DNA of 64,000 nucleotides from Granulosicoccus sp963833195 (lineage in GTDB: Bacteria > Pseudomonadota > Gammaproteobacteria > Granulosicoccales > Granulosicoccaceae), in NCBI GenBank assembly GCA_963833195.1, contig CAWHXF010000027.1:2976001-3040000 (forward strand), in the 5' to 3' direction. The notes under the pieces were generated by a model. The model made no database searches. It was given only the letters and a program-made list of their open reading frames with translations, and had not been told where the DNA came from. Shown one piece after another: positions 37,349 to 46,358 of the stretch. A program made the position numbers and the translations under genes. The first letter of the stretch is position 1, and each line of letters starts with the position of its first letter.

Positions 37349-38185
37349 TCAGTCGGACAGCGCGCTCACCTGGCCGTCGAGGTCGGGGAAGATCACCTCG
37401 ACGCGGCGGTTCTGCTGGCGCCCGGCGGAGCTCGCGTTGCTCGCGACCGGAATCGTCTCGCCGTAGCCCTGCGTGCTGATGCGGTGCGAGGGCACGCCGC
37501 GCGCGACCAGCGCCTCGCGCACCGACCAGGCGCGCTCGCGCGACAGGTCGAGGTTGTAGTCGTCGTCGCCCATGCTGTCGGTGTGGCCCTCGACGATGGC
37601 GGTGCGCTCGGGGTACTTCTTCAGGAAGGCCGCGATCTGCTCGATGTTGCGCGCTGCTCCCGGGGCGAGGGCCGCCTCGTTGACGTTGAACAGCACGTCG
37701 CCGAGGGTCAGCACCATGCCGCGCTCGGTCTCCTGGGCCTGCATGGCGGCCATCTGCCGCTTGAGCTCCTCGGCCTCCTTCCTGGCCTGCTCGATCTCGG
37801 CCTTGGTGCGGTTCAGCTCGCTTTCGCGCATGTCGAGCTGGGCGCGCTGGCGCTCGAGCTTGGCGTCGTCGATGCGCCGGTCGGCCTCGCGGCCGTTGGC
37901 GATCATCTCGGCCGTGGCGACGCGCTTGGCGGCGAGATCGGCCTGGTACTCGATGTCCTTCCTGTCCTCCTTCTCCTTCCACAGGTACTCGGCCTTCTCG
38001 AGCGCGACCTTCGCCGAGTCGAGCTCCTTGGGCGCGTGGCGCGCGACCGCCGGGTCCTGCGCGGCGCGCTCGTAGGAGGTACGGGCCTGGGTCAGGGAGT
38101 CGAGTTCCTTCGGGGCGCCGCCGCAGGCGCCGAGCGCGAGGCTCGCGAACAGCGCGGAGACGATCAGGGAGCGTTGCATCTGCAT
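37349..38185 (-). CDS. OmpA-domain lipoprotein with DUF4398-like N-terminus
   Basis: A 278-residue outer-membrane lipoprotein: signal up to LALGACGG (Cys near residue 20), an N-terminal DUF4398-like helical region (LTQARTSYERAAQDPAVARH, KVALEKAEYLWKEKEDRKD), a coiled-coil rich in K, E and Q (about residues 90-150: RQRAQLDMRESELNRTKAEI) and a C-terminal OmpA peptidoglycan-binding domain (FNVNEAALAPGAARNIEQIA, GHTDSMGDDDYNLDLSRERA, GYGETIPVASN, NRRVEV). It probably links the outer membrane to the cell wall. It is preceded by a shorter lipoprotein with the same first module (38232-38621), likely a tandem duplicate. Confidence 0.88.
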   Translation of the reverse strand: MQMQRSLIVSALFASLALGACGGAPKELDSLTQARTSYERAAQDPAVARHAPKELDSAKVALEKAEYLWKEKEDRKDIEYQADLAAKRVATAEMIANGREADRRIDDAKLERQRAQLDMRESELNRTKAEIEQARKEAEELKRQMAAMQAQETERGMVLTLGDVLFNVNEAALAPGAARNIEQIAAFLKKYPERTAIVEGHTDSMGDDDYNLDLSRERAWSVREALVARGVPSHRISTQGYGETIPVASNASSAGRQQNRRVEVIFPDLDGQVSALSD

Positions 38186-38231
38186 GGGAATCTGGTGTCC
38201 GGTTCGAAGGGGAACGATCGCGGGCGACGCC

Positions 38232-38621
38232 TCAGGGCGTGCCGGCACGATCGACTTCCTGGCGCATCTGACGGATGCCGGTCTCGACCTCGTCGAGCGC
38301 CAGTCGGGACTTCTCGGATTCGGCCTTCGCCTTCGCGAGCTCGGCCTCGGTGCGGGCCTGCACGGCGAGGCGCTGCGCGAGCTCGTATTCCTCGTCCGCC
38401 AGGGCGCCGTCCAGCTTCGCCTTGGTCGCCTCGGCGGCGCGCAGCTCGATCGGTGCGTGCTCGCGCGCCCCGGCCAGCTCCGCCGCCTGCAGCGCGGATT
38501 CGGTCAACGCGACCTCGGAGGTCGGCGGCGGCGTGCTGCCGCAGGCGGCGAGCAGGGCGACGGCCGCCGTCATGGCCAAGGCCGCGGAGCGCGCCGCGGG
38601 ACGTACTGATCGGAAGCTCAT
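38232..38621 (-). CDS. DUF4398-like lipoprotein
   Basis: A 129-residue lipoprotein: signal MSFRSVRPAARSAALAMTAA ending in lipobox LLAAC, then a helical, charged domain (LQAAELAGAREHAPIELRAA, KLDGALADEEYELAQRLAVQ, ESEKSRLALDEVETGIRQM) characteristic of DUF4398. No enzymatic motif. It lies 46 bases before the OmpA-domain gene and resembles its first half, suggesting duplication and co-operation in envelope structure. An in-frame ATG at 38648 is a less good start. Confidence 0.78.
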   Translation of the reverse strand: MSFRSVRPAARSAALAMTAAVALLAACGSTPPPTSEVALTESALQAAELAGAREHAPIELRAAEATKAKLDGALADEEYELAQRLAVQARTEAELAKAKAESEKSRLALDEVETGIRQMRQEVDRAGTP

Positions 38622-38695
38622 CGGGTGCGGTGTCTCGCGTGTGTCCATTGACACGGTTGACGGCACGCGCGGTCGATCCCTTGAATGGCCGCGGA

Positions 38696-39871
38696 TTACG
38701 GCCCGGATGGCCTCGCAAGCGCGGCGAGCAGATCCTGGCGCGAGACCGTGCCCACGAGCCGCCCGTCGTCGTGCACCTCGACGGGCGTCTCGCTCGCCGC
38801 CGCGTGGCGCATCAACGGGCCGACCTTCGTGCGTAGGCTCGCGACCGGAACCGCGGGCGGGACCACCGCACCGGACTCCACGTCCACGCGCTCGCCCCCG
38901 CGACCCGCCCCGCCTCCCCGGGCGGCGTCCGCGTCGACCACGGGGCGCATCAGGATGCCGGCCGTGAGCACGTCCAGCGGATTCACGCCCGCCACGAAGC
39001 GGCGCACGTAGTCGGTCGCGGGACGGAACACGATGTCCTCGGCCGTGCCCGTCTGCACGATGCGGCCCTCGGACATGATCGCGATGCGGTCGCCGATGCG
39101 GATCGCCTCGTCGAGGTCGTGGCTGACGAACAGGATCGTGCGGCCGAGCCGCCGCTGCAGCTCCAGCAGCTCGTCCTGCAGCCGCTCGCGGATGAGCGGG
39201 TCCAGCGCCGAGTAGGGCTCGTCCATCAGCAGCACGTCCGCCTCGGTCGCGAACGCGCGCGCCAGCCCCACGCGCTGCTGCATGCCGCCCGACAGCGACG
39301 CGATGGGGGCATCGCGCCACTGCGCGAGACCCACGAGCTCGAGCTGCTCGGCGACGCGCCGCTCGATGTCGACCTTCGACTCGCCGCGCACCGACAGCCC
39401 GAAGCCGACGTTGTCGGCGACGCTCGCCCAGGGCAGCAGCCCGAACTGCTGGAACACCATGGCGAGCGAGCCGCGACGCAGCCGTCGCAGCGCGCCCGCG
39501 CTCAGGCCGCGCACGTCGACCAGCGCGCCGTCCCGGCCGGCCGCCTCGCCCGAGGTGCGTACCAGCACCTCGCCGCGTGCCGTGGGGTTCAGGCCGTTGA
39601 CGGCGCGCAGCAGGGACGACTTGCCGGAGCCGGAGAGCCCCATCAGCACCACGATCTCGCCGGGCGCGACGTCCAGGCTCGCGCCGATGACGCCCGCCAC
39701 CACGCCGGTGGCCTCGCGCACCGCGTCGCGGTCCTCGCCCGCATCGAGCCTCGACAGCGCATCGGCGTGGCGGCGACCGGGTCCGAACAGCACGTCGACG
39801 TCGCGCAGCGAGATCGCGGCGGCGTTCGCGTCGGCGTTCGCGGCGGCGTTCACGGACTCGCTCACCGGCAC
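38696..39871 (-). CDS. proV: Glycine betaine/proline-type ABC transporter ATP-binding protein
   Basis: ATPase of the ProU osmolyte importer. 391 residues with a GTG start. Walker A GLSGSGKSS near residue 80, Q-loop VFQQFGLLPW, signature LSGGMQQRVGLARA, Walker B VLLMDEPYSALDPL, and His-switch FVSHDLDEA. An internal insertion before Walker A (residues 30-60) fits ProV/OpuA-type proteins. The last 60 residues form a CBS-like segment (ASLRTKVGPLMRHAAAS, EVHDDGRLVGTVSRQDLLAA), typical of ionic-strength-sensing OpuA/ProV. It follows proW by 12 bases and is the last gene of the operon. Confidence 0.93.
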   Translation of the reverse strand: MPVSESVNAAANADANAAAISLRDVDVLFGPGRRHADALSRLDAGEDRDAVREATGVVAGVIGASLDVAPGEIVVLMGLSGSGKSSLLRAVNGLNPTARGEVLVRTSGEAAGRDGALVDVRGLSAGALRRLRRGSLAMVFQQFGLLPWASVADNVGFGLSVRGESKVDIERRVAEQLELVGLAQWRDAPIASLSGGMQQRVGLARAFATEADVLLMDEPYSALDPLIRERLQDELLELQRRLGRTILFVSHDLDEAIRIGDRIAIMSEGRIVQTGTAEDIVFRPATDYVRRFVAGVNPLDVLTAGILMRPVVDADAARGGGAGRGGERVDVESGAVVPPAVPVASLRTKVGPLMRHAAASETPVEVHDDGRLVGTVSRQDLLAALARPSGP

Positions 39872-39883
39872 GTCAGCGACGTC

Positions 39884-40747
39884 TCAATGCGTGGCCCCGG
39901 GCAGCCGCACCGAGCCACCGCGACGCTCGCGGCACAGCCGGTCCAGCAGGATGGCCACGATGACGATCGCGAGCCCCGCCTCGAAGCCCTTCTCGATGTT
40001 GACCGTGTTCAGCGCGCGCACGACGGGCTTGCCGAGTCCGTCGGCGCCCACGAGCGCGGCGATGACGACCATCGACAGCGACAGCATGATGCATTGCGTG
40101 ACCCCCGCGCGGATGGCCGGCAGCGCGTGCGGCAGCTCGATGCGCAGCAGCCGCTGCGTGCCCGTGCAACCGAACGCCTCGCCGGCTTCGAGCAGCGGCT
40201 TCGGCACCTCCGCGATGCCGAGCGCGGTGAGCCGCACCGGTGCGGCGATCGCGAACACCACGGTCGATATCAGCCCCGGCACCACGCCGAGTCCGAACAG
40301 GATGAGCGTCGGGATCAGGTACACGAACGTCGGGATCGTCTGCATCAGATCCAGCACCGGCCGCAGCGCCGCGTTCAGCCGCGGGCGGTGCGCCGCGGCG
40401 ATGCCGATGGGCACGCCGAGCGCCACGCACAGGAGCGTCGCGAACACCACGAGCACCAGCGTCTCCACCGTCTCGTTCCACAGCCCGAGATTCACGATCA
40501 GCGCGAGCGACAGCGCCGTGTACACGGTGATGCCGATGCGTCGCTGCAGGCCCCAGGCCAGCAGCGCGAGCAGCGCGATGGCCACGGGCGGCGGCACCGC
40601 CAGCAGCACGTCGGTGGTGGTGTCGATCAGCGCGCCGAGACCGTCGGAGATGGCATCGAAGAGCCACTGCGCGTGCGTCTCCAGGAGCTCCACCGCGCGC
40701 GCGATGACCGCGCCGACGGGCAGCCGGTAGCCGGTCAGCCAGTCCAT
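39884..40747 (-). CDS. proW: Glycine betaine/proline-type ABC transporter permease
   Basis: Integral inner-membrane component of the osmolyte importer, 287 residues with six or seven hydrophobic segments (e.g. VAIALLALLAWGL, TLVLVVFATLLCVALGVPIG, VYLIPTLILFGLGVVPG, SMVVIAALVGADG). The ATPase-contacting EAA-like loop is EAGEAFGCTGTQRLLRIELPH. Placed between proX (34 bases upstream) and proV. Confidence 0.93.
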   Translation of the reverse strand: MDWLTGYRLPVGAVIARAVELLETHAQWLFDAISDGLGALIDTTTDVLLAVPPPVAIALLALLAWGLQRRIGITVYTALSLALIVNLGLWNETVETLVLVVFATLLCVALGVPIGIAAAHRPRLNAALRPVLDLMQTIPTFVYLIPTLILFGLGVVPGLISTVVFAIAAPVRLTALGIAEVPKPLLEAGEAFGCTGTQRLLRIELPHALPAIRAGVTQCIMLSLSMVVIAALVGADGLGKPVVRALNTVNIEKGFEAGLAIVIVAILLDRLCRERRGGSVRLPGATH

Positions 40748-40781
40748 ACGGGCAAGCCGGCGCGGCGGCGCGGGAGCTTCT

Positions 40782-41798
40782 TCAGACGCCGAGGTCGCTG
40801 CGCACCGCGTCCAGGCCGGGCTCGCCGTCGATCGTGCTCACGCCGTCGAGCCAGCCGTCCAGCACCTCTGGGTTGGCCGTGAGCCAGGCGCGGGCCGCGT
40901 CGCGCGGCTCCTCGCCGTCGTCCAGGATCGCGCCCATCACCTCGTTCTCCATCGGCAGCGTGAACTCGAGGTTCCGCAGGAGCGCGGCGAGGTTCGGGCA
41001 CTCGTCGCCGAACCCCTGGCGCACGTTGGTGTAGACCGTGGCGCCGCCCAGATCCGGCCCGAACCAGTCATCGCCGCCTTCCAGGTACGTGAGCTCGAAG
41101 TTCGCGTTCATGGGGTGCGGCTCCCAGCCGAGGAACACGACGGGCTCGTCGCGACGTTCGGCGCGCGAGACCTGCGCCAGCATGCCCTGCTCGCTGGATT
41201 CCACGATCTCGAAGTCGCCGAGCCCGAACGCGTCGGCGTCGATCATGTCCTGGATGAGCCGGTTGCCGTCGTTGCCCGGCTCGATGCCGTAGATCTTCGA
41301 GTCCAGCGCCTCGGCGTTCGCGGCGAGCTCCTCGAACGAGGCGATGCCGAGCGCCGCGGCGGCCGCGTTCGCGGCGAGCGTGTACTTCGCACCCTCGAGG
41401 TTCGCGCGCACGGTCTCCACCGTGCCCTTCTCGCGGTACGGCGCGATGTCGCCCTCCATCGTCGGCATCCAGTTGCCGAGGAACACGTCCACGTCGCCGT
41501 TCTCGAGCGAGGCGTAGGTGACCGGCACCGACAACACCTGGGCGTCGCTGCTGTAGCCGAGCGCGTCCACGACCGTGGAGGTCAGCGCCGTGGTGGCCGT
41601 GATGTCGGTCCAGCCGACGTCCGAGAAGCGCACCGTGGTGCAGGTCTCGGCATCGGTCGCGGCGGCGGTGCCGGCCGTGCCGAGCAGCGGTGCGACGAGC
41701 AGCGAGGCGGCAAGCGCCCCGAAACGGTGCGCACCTTCGCGGGACGGCACGCGGCTTGCGCCCAGAGACTGATCCTGTCCGGCGTGTCGACGCGTCAT
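40782..41798 (-). CDS. proX: Glycine betaine/choline-type ABC transporter substrate-binding protein
   Basis: Periplasmic binding protein for quaternary amines, 338 residues. After a signal peptide (LAASLLVAPLLGTAGTAAA) come RFSDVGWTDITATTALTSTV, VFLGNWMPTMEGD and VVFLGWEPHPMNANFELT, the Trp/Asp-bearing segments that form the aromatic cage in ProX/ChoX-like proteins. The presence of Trp in each suggests choline, betaine or dimethylsulfoniopropionate binding. The ATG at 41798 is preceded by a GGGGAA. It is the first gene of proXWV, divergent from the SNF2 gene. Confidence 0.9.
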   Translation of the reverse strand: MTRRHAGQDQSLGASRVPSREGAHRFGALAASLLVAPLLGTAGTAAATDAETCTTVRFSDVGWTDITATTALTSTVVDALGYSSDAQVLSVPVTYASLENGDVDVFLGNWMPTMEGDIAPYREKGTVETVRANLEGAKYTLAANAAAAALGIASFEELAANAEALDSKIYGIEPGNDGNRLIQDMIDADAFGLGDFEIVESSEQGMLAQVSRAERRDEPVVFLGWEPHPMNANFELTYLEGGDDWFGPDLGGATVYTNVRQGFGDECPNLAALLRNLEFTLPMENEVMGAILDDGEEPRDAARAWLTANPEVLDGWLDGVSTIDGEPGLDAVRSDLGV

Positions 41799-41868
41799 CA
41801 CCGCTGTTCCCCGAGGTAGTAGTGTGCGAGGAGGATACCCCGCGACTTCCCGCCGGTACACTTCACCG

Positions 41869-44800
41869 GTGGACCAGCCGCCCCGCTCCATCGACTTCGA
41901 CGACGTCATCGAGCTGTGCGGCTCGGTCGCCACGTCGCGTGGGCAAGCGTTGAAGAACGGCGGCCGCGTGCGGGATCTCGACTGGATCGCCGACGGCCAG
42001 GTGCTCTACGCCGCCGTGCAGGACACCGACGCGGAGCCCGCGCGCCAGCGCATCACCATCGCCGCGCACCGCTTCGACGGCGAGTGCTCGTGCCCCGCGC
42101 ACCTGAACTGCAAGCACGTCGCGGCCGCCCTGCTCGCCTGGATCGACCGGCGCGCCACGCCGGCCTCGGACGACGACCGCGCGCTGAGGGACGTCAACCG
42201 CTGGCTCGCGCGCATCGTGGAGCGCGGCCGCACCATCGAGCCCGCGCTGGAGCACCACGAGCCGGGCGAGCCGCTGCTCTTCTACCAGCTCGACAGCTCG
42301 GCGCTCACGCAGAGCCGGGACGGCATCACGCTGCAGATCCTGCAGAGCCGGCTGCTCAAGCGCGGCGGCTACGGCAAGGAGACGCCCTACCGCTACAACG
42401 GTCACTACCACCACCCCGACTGGGTCACGCGCACCGACCGCGCCATCCTGGAGCTCGCCGTCGGACGCCAGGCCGACTTCAGCTACCGCACCCTGGTGAT
42501 CGAGGGCGACATCGGTCACCTGCTGATGGGCAAGCTCGTGGACACCGGGCGCGCGTGGTGGGGCGCCGAGCGCGTCCGCCCCATGACGCGCGGCCCCACG
42601 CGCACGCTGCGCTTCGAATGGCACGGCGCGGGCAGCGGAACGCTGCGCCTCGGCGTCGCGCTCGGCGCGGCCGACGGCGACGAGGGGATCGCCGACTGGA
42701 CGCTCGTGCCGACCGACCCGCCCTGGTACGTGTTGCCGCACACCGGCGTCGCCGGCCCGCTCGAGAACGTGCCCGCCACGCCGGTGCTGGCCGAGCTCGT
42801 CGTGGCCCCGCCCCTGCCCGAGGCGCACGCGCAGACCGTGAGCGACTACCTCGCCTCGCGGTTGCCGGATTCCACGCTGCCGCTGCCGCGCGCGCCGGAC
42901 TTCGTGCGCATCGTGGAGCCCCCGCGCCCGGTGCTGATCCTGCACTCGAAGGAGGAGAGCGCGGACATCCGCGACTTCTACGCATCCTTGCGCTTTCGCT
43001 ACGGCGACTACGTGCTGCCCTACGACGGGCTGGAGGCCGACGCGACGCTCGAGGGGCGTACCGCCGAAGGCCGGCCCGTCGTGCTGCAGCGCGACCTCGG
43101 TGCCGAGAACCGCACCATGATCGAGTTCGGGCGCCGCTTCCCGAGCTTCGAGCCCGCCGCGCGCACCGACCCCGCGTTCTACTCGCGCGCCGACCGGCGG
43201 CCGCGCGGCCAGGACGTGCAGCAGCTCGTGCACGCCTGGAGAGAGCTCCTGGACCAGCGCGCCGCGCTGCAGGCCGACGGCTGGACCGTCACCGTGCGCG
43301 AGCCCTTCGATCTGTCGTTCCGGCAGGTCACGAAGGTGGAGGCGAGCGTCGGCGAGACCGCGTCGAGCTGGTTCGACATGTCGCTGAAGCTCGCGCACGG
43401 CAACGAAAGCTTCGATCTGCTGCCGCTGGTGCTGGAGTGGCTGCAGTCCGAGACGCGCGACCGGCCGATGCTGCTGCAGGCCGACAGCGGCGAGTGGCTG
43501 GAGGTGCCGCCCGAGGTGCTGGCGCCCGTCGCGGACACCTTGCTGGAACTCTACGAGACGCCGCCCGAGGACGGCAACCTGCAGTTGCCGCGCGAGCGCG
43601 TGAACGAGCTCGAGGCGCTCGGCGAGCAGTGGGCGGGCGCCGAGGTCGAGGTCGCCTGGCGGGACACCGCCGAGGCGTTCGCGCTCGCCGAGCAGCTCCG
43701 GAACTTCACCGGCGTGGAACCCGTCGAGCTCGGCCCCGACACCATCCGGGCCACGCTGCGCGAGTACCAGCTCGAGGGCGTGTCCTGGCTCGGGTTCCTC
43801 GCCTCCTACCGCTTCAACGGCATCCTGGCCGACGACATGGGTCTGGGCAAGACGCTGCAGGCGCTCGCCCACGTCGCGCACGAGCGCGAGATCGGACGGC
43901 TGACCCGCCCCACCCTGGTCGTCGCGCCGACGAGCCTGCTCGGCAACTGGCGGCGCGAGACGGAGCGCTTCTGCCCGCAGCTCTCCACGCTCGTCTGGCA
44001 CGGCGCGGACCGGCGCGAGCGCACCGCCGAGCTGTCCACCACCGACGTCGTCATCACGAGCTACGCGCTCGTGACGCGCGACATCGTGCTGCTCGGCAAG
44101 CAGGACTTCGGGCTCGTGGTGCTGGACGAGGCGCAGGCCATCAAGAACCCCGCGGCCAAGGTCACCCAGGCGCTGAAGACGCTCCAGGTGCGCAGGCGGC
44201 TGTGCCTGAGCGGCACGCCGCTCGAGAACCACCTCGGCGAGCTGTGGTCGCTGTTCGACTTCCTGATGCCGGGCTTTCTCGGCAGCAGGAAGCGCTTCAA
44301 CCGGTTGTACCGCACGCCCATCGAGGTGCACGGCAGCGACGAGCGGCAGGCCGCGCTCGTCGGGGTGGTCAAGCCCTTCCTGCTGCGCCGCAGGAAGGAG
44401 CAGGTGGCGAAGGAGCTGCCGCCGAAGACCGAGATCGTGCGCAGCGTGACCCTGGAGCCCGAGCAGGCGCGGCTGTACGAGAGCATCCGCGTCAGCATGG
44501 AGCACCGCGTGCGGGCCCTGCTGGCGGAGCGCGGTCTCGGTCGTTCGCACATCGAGATGCTGGATGCGCTCCTGAAGCTTCGCCAGACCTGCTGCCACCC
44601 GCGGCTCGTGAAGCTCGAGAGCGCGCGCGGCGTCACCGCCTCCGCCAAGACCGACCTGGTGATCTCGATGCTCGAGGAGCTCATCGACGAGGGCAAGAAG
44701 ATCCTGCTGTTCAGCCAGTTCACCGAGATGCTGGCGCTGCTGGAGCGCGAGCTCGCGAAGCGCGACATGCGCTGGGTCAAGCTCACGGGACGCACGCGCG

Positions 44801-45165
44801 ACCGGGACGAGGTCATCGATGCCTTCCAGCACGGCGAGGTGCCGCTGTTCCTCATCAGCCTGAAGGCGGGCGGCACGGGACTGAACCTCACGGCCGCGGA
44901 CACCGTCATCCACTACGACCCGTGGTGGAACCCCGCGGTCGAGAACCAGGCGAGCGACCGCGCGCACCGCATCGGCCAGGACAAGCCGGTGTTCATCTAC
45001 AAGCTGGTGGCGAGCGACACGGTCGAGGAGAAGATCATGGCCATGCAGCAGCACAAGCGCATCCTGGCCGACCGCACGGTGGACGCCGGCGGCACGGCAC
45101 TGATGGAGAGCCTGACCGCCGAGGACATCATGGGGCTGTTCTCGCCCGGTGGGCGCGAGCCCTAG
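41869..45165 (+). CDS. SWIM zinc-finger SNF2-family helicase
   Basis: Large ATP-dependent DNA translocase of about 1,098 residues. A SWIM zinc finger (CSCPAHLNCKHV, near residue 72) is followed by a long linker, then the SNF2 domain with motif I ILADDMGLGKTLQALAH, Ia TLVVAPTSLLGNWRRE, II VVLDEAQAIKNP, III LCLSGTPLENHLGELWSLFD, and the helicase C-terminal domain with KILLFSQFTEML, LISLKAGGTGLNLTAADTV and the QxxR region SDRAHRIGQ. Such SWIM-SNF2 proteins are common in bacteria and likely act in DNA repair or transcription recycling; the specific role is not known. Start: GTG at 41869 gives MDQPPRSIDFDDVIELCG; GTG at 41824 is possible. Confidence 0.88.
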   Translation: MDQPPRSIDFDDVIELCGSVATSRGQALKNGGRVRDLDWIADGQVLYAAVQDTDAEPARQRITIAAHRFDGECSCPAHLNCKHVAAALLAWIDRRATPASDDDRALRDVNRWLARIVERGRTIEPALEHHEPGEPLLFYQLDSSALTQSRDGITLQILQSRLLKRGGYGKETPYRYNGHYHHPDWVTRTDRAILELAVGRQADFSYRTLVIEGDIGHLLMGKLVDTGRAWWGAERVRPMTRGPTRTLRFEWHGAGSGTLRLGVALGAADGDEGIADWTLVPTDPPWYVLPHTGVAGPLENVPATPVLAELVVAPPLPEAHAQTVSDYLASRLPDSTLPLPRAPDFVRIVEPPRPVLILHSKEESADIRDFYASLRFRYGDYVLPYDGLEADATLEGRTAEGRPVVLQRDLGAENRTMIEFGRRFPSFEPAARTDPAFYSRADRRPRGQDVQQLVHAWRELLDQRAALQADGWTVTVREPFDLSFRQVTKVEASVGETASSWFDMSLKLAHGNESFDLLPLVLEWLQSETRDRPMLLQADSGEWLEVPPEVLAPVADTLLELYETPPEDGNLQLPRERVNELEALGEQWAGAEVEVAWRDTAEAFALAEQLRNFTGVEPVELGPDTIRATLREYQLEGVSWLGFLASYRFNGILADDMGLGKTLQALAHVAHEREIGRLTRPTLVVAPTSLLGNWRRETERFCPQLSTLVWHGADRRERTAELSTTDVVITSYALVTRDIVLLGKQDFGLVVLDEAQAIKNPAAKVTQALKTLQVRRRLCLSGTPLENHLGELWSLFDFLMPGFLGSRKRFNRLYRTPIEVHGSDERQAALVGVVKPFLLRRRKEQVAKELPPKTEIVRSVTLEPEQARLYESIRVSMEHRVRALLAERGLGRSHIEMLDALLKLRQTCCHPRLVKLESARGVTASAKTDLVISMLEELIDEGKKILLFSQFTEMLALLERELAKRDMRWVKLTGRTRDRDEVIDAFQHGEVPLFLISLKAGGTGLNLTAADTVIHYDPWWNPAVENQASDRAHRIGQDKPVFIYKLVASDTVEEKIMAMQQHKRILADRTVDAGGTALMESLTAEDIMGLFSPGGREP

Positions 45166-45168
45166 GAT

Positions 45169-46347
45169 CTACGGCAGCAGCCGCGCCGTGCCCAGGTAGC
45201 TCGGGTCGCGGAACGTCTCGTCCACGTCGTCGTTGACGCGCGACGGGTGGAACCAGGCCCACTTCGCGTCGCGCCCGTCGCCGTCGCGGTCGTCGTTGAT
45301 CTGCACCTCGAAGCCGAAGGCCTCGCCGATCGGCAGATCGAAGGTGTCGAGCGGAAGCCGCAGCTCGTACACCTGCACGTCGTCGAGCTCGTCCCCGTCG
45401 CACGGGCAGGTGGCGTAGCTCACCGCCTCCGGGTCGAACGGCGCGGTGTTCGGACCGAAGTCCAGGCGCGCATCGGCGCTGTCGCTCGAGTTGGGTCCGC
45501 CGTTCGCGTCCAGCAGCGGCAGGATGAGGTGGCGATCGTCGACGCCGTCGTACGCGGTGAGCCGGCTGTCGTCGGCATCGAAGTAGACGTCTATGGAATC
45601 GTCCTCGTAGGCCTCGGCCGAGTCGCCGAAGGGCGTCTGTCCCTCGCCGGCCTCGGCGAACACGATCAGGTACATCGCCTCGCCGTCGTGCATCGCGCCC
45701 CAGCGGTAGCCCGACGCGCCGTCCAGCAGCACGGCGCCGTCGTTGATCAGGAGGTTGTCGATCAGCAGCTCGTCGCCGTTGCGGTCCCGGTACTGCGCAC
45801 GGTCCCACACCGGGTCGTACGCGCCGTCGATGGTCGGCGCATCGCCCGGATCGATGCGCGGCATCAGCACGCGCGCGGCGTCCTCGCCGGGATCGGCGGC
45901 GCTGAACGGGTCGGTGTCGCCGATGCGCTCGGCGAGGTTCGAGATGCCGTCCTCGTCGTCGTCGAACACGTCGGTCTCGTAGTCGTCGGCCGTGAACAGG
46001 AACGTACGGTCCTCCTCGATGGTGGGGATGTTGGCCAGCAGCCGCGCGAGCTCCAGATCGACGCGCGTGGCGGGGTCCTGCCCGATGCGCTCGATCCAGG
46101 TGATCGAGACGCGCACGTCGCTGCCCTCGGGGACCGTCGTGCGCACGGTCCACTGATCGTTGGTGCGGATGGACACCACGCCTCGTCCGTTCACGCGCAC
46201 GCGCGGCAGCAGGCTCAGCGGATCCACCGCGCGCACCTGCAGCGCCGGCGGCACGTCGAGCGTCAGGGTGCCGTCGGGCGCTCGGCTGACGCCGCCGTCG
46301 GGGTGGCAACCGGCGAGCGCGAGCGCCGCGACGGCGAGCCTGCACAT
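45169..46347 (-). CDS. Exported lipoprotein with CBM9-like (DOMON-type) domain
   Basis: A 392-residue lipoprotein: short signal MCRLAVAALALAGC with lipobox at residue 14. The first 130 residues are an acidic beta-rich part; the remainder (DAPTIDGAYDPVWDRAQYRD, YRWGAMHDGEAMYLIVFAE, DSIDVYFDADDSRL, YELRLPLDTFDLPIGEAFGF) resembles the family 9 carbohydrate-binding/DOMON-like fold often found in secreted sugar-binding or cytochrome proteins. Many Asp residues could bind Ca. Acid bias fits a saline habitat. It follows the 46359 gene by 11 bases, so they may form a pair. Function unknown. Confidence 0.68.
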   Translation of the reverse strand: MCRLAVAALALAGCHPDGGVSRAPDGTLTLDVPPALQVRAVDPLSLLPRVRVNGRGVVSIRTNDQWTVRTTVPEGSDVRVSITWIERIGQDPATRVDLELARLLANIPTIEEDRTFLFTADDYETDVFDDDEDGISNLAERIGDTDPFSAADPGEDAARVLMPRIDPGDAPTIDGAYDPVWDRAQYRDRNGDELLIDNLLINDGAVLLDGASGYRWGAMHDGEAMYLIVFAEAGEGQTPFGDSAEAYEDDSIDVYFDADDSRLTAYDGVDDRHLILPLLDANGGPNSSDSADARLDFGPNTAPFDPEAVSYATCPCDGDELDDVQVYELRLPLDTFDLPIGEAFGFEVQINDDRDGDGRDAKWAWFHPSRVNDDVDETFRDPSYLGTARLLP

Positions 46348-46358
46348 CGAGGTGGCGT

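Noticed and set aside
42006..45054. Long minus-strand open frame across the SNF2 gene
   Set aside because: It is antisense to a clear helicase gene and its composition (Arg, Gln, Val rich) is that of a GC-rich shadow frame.
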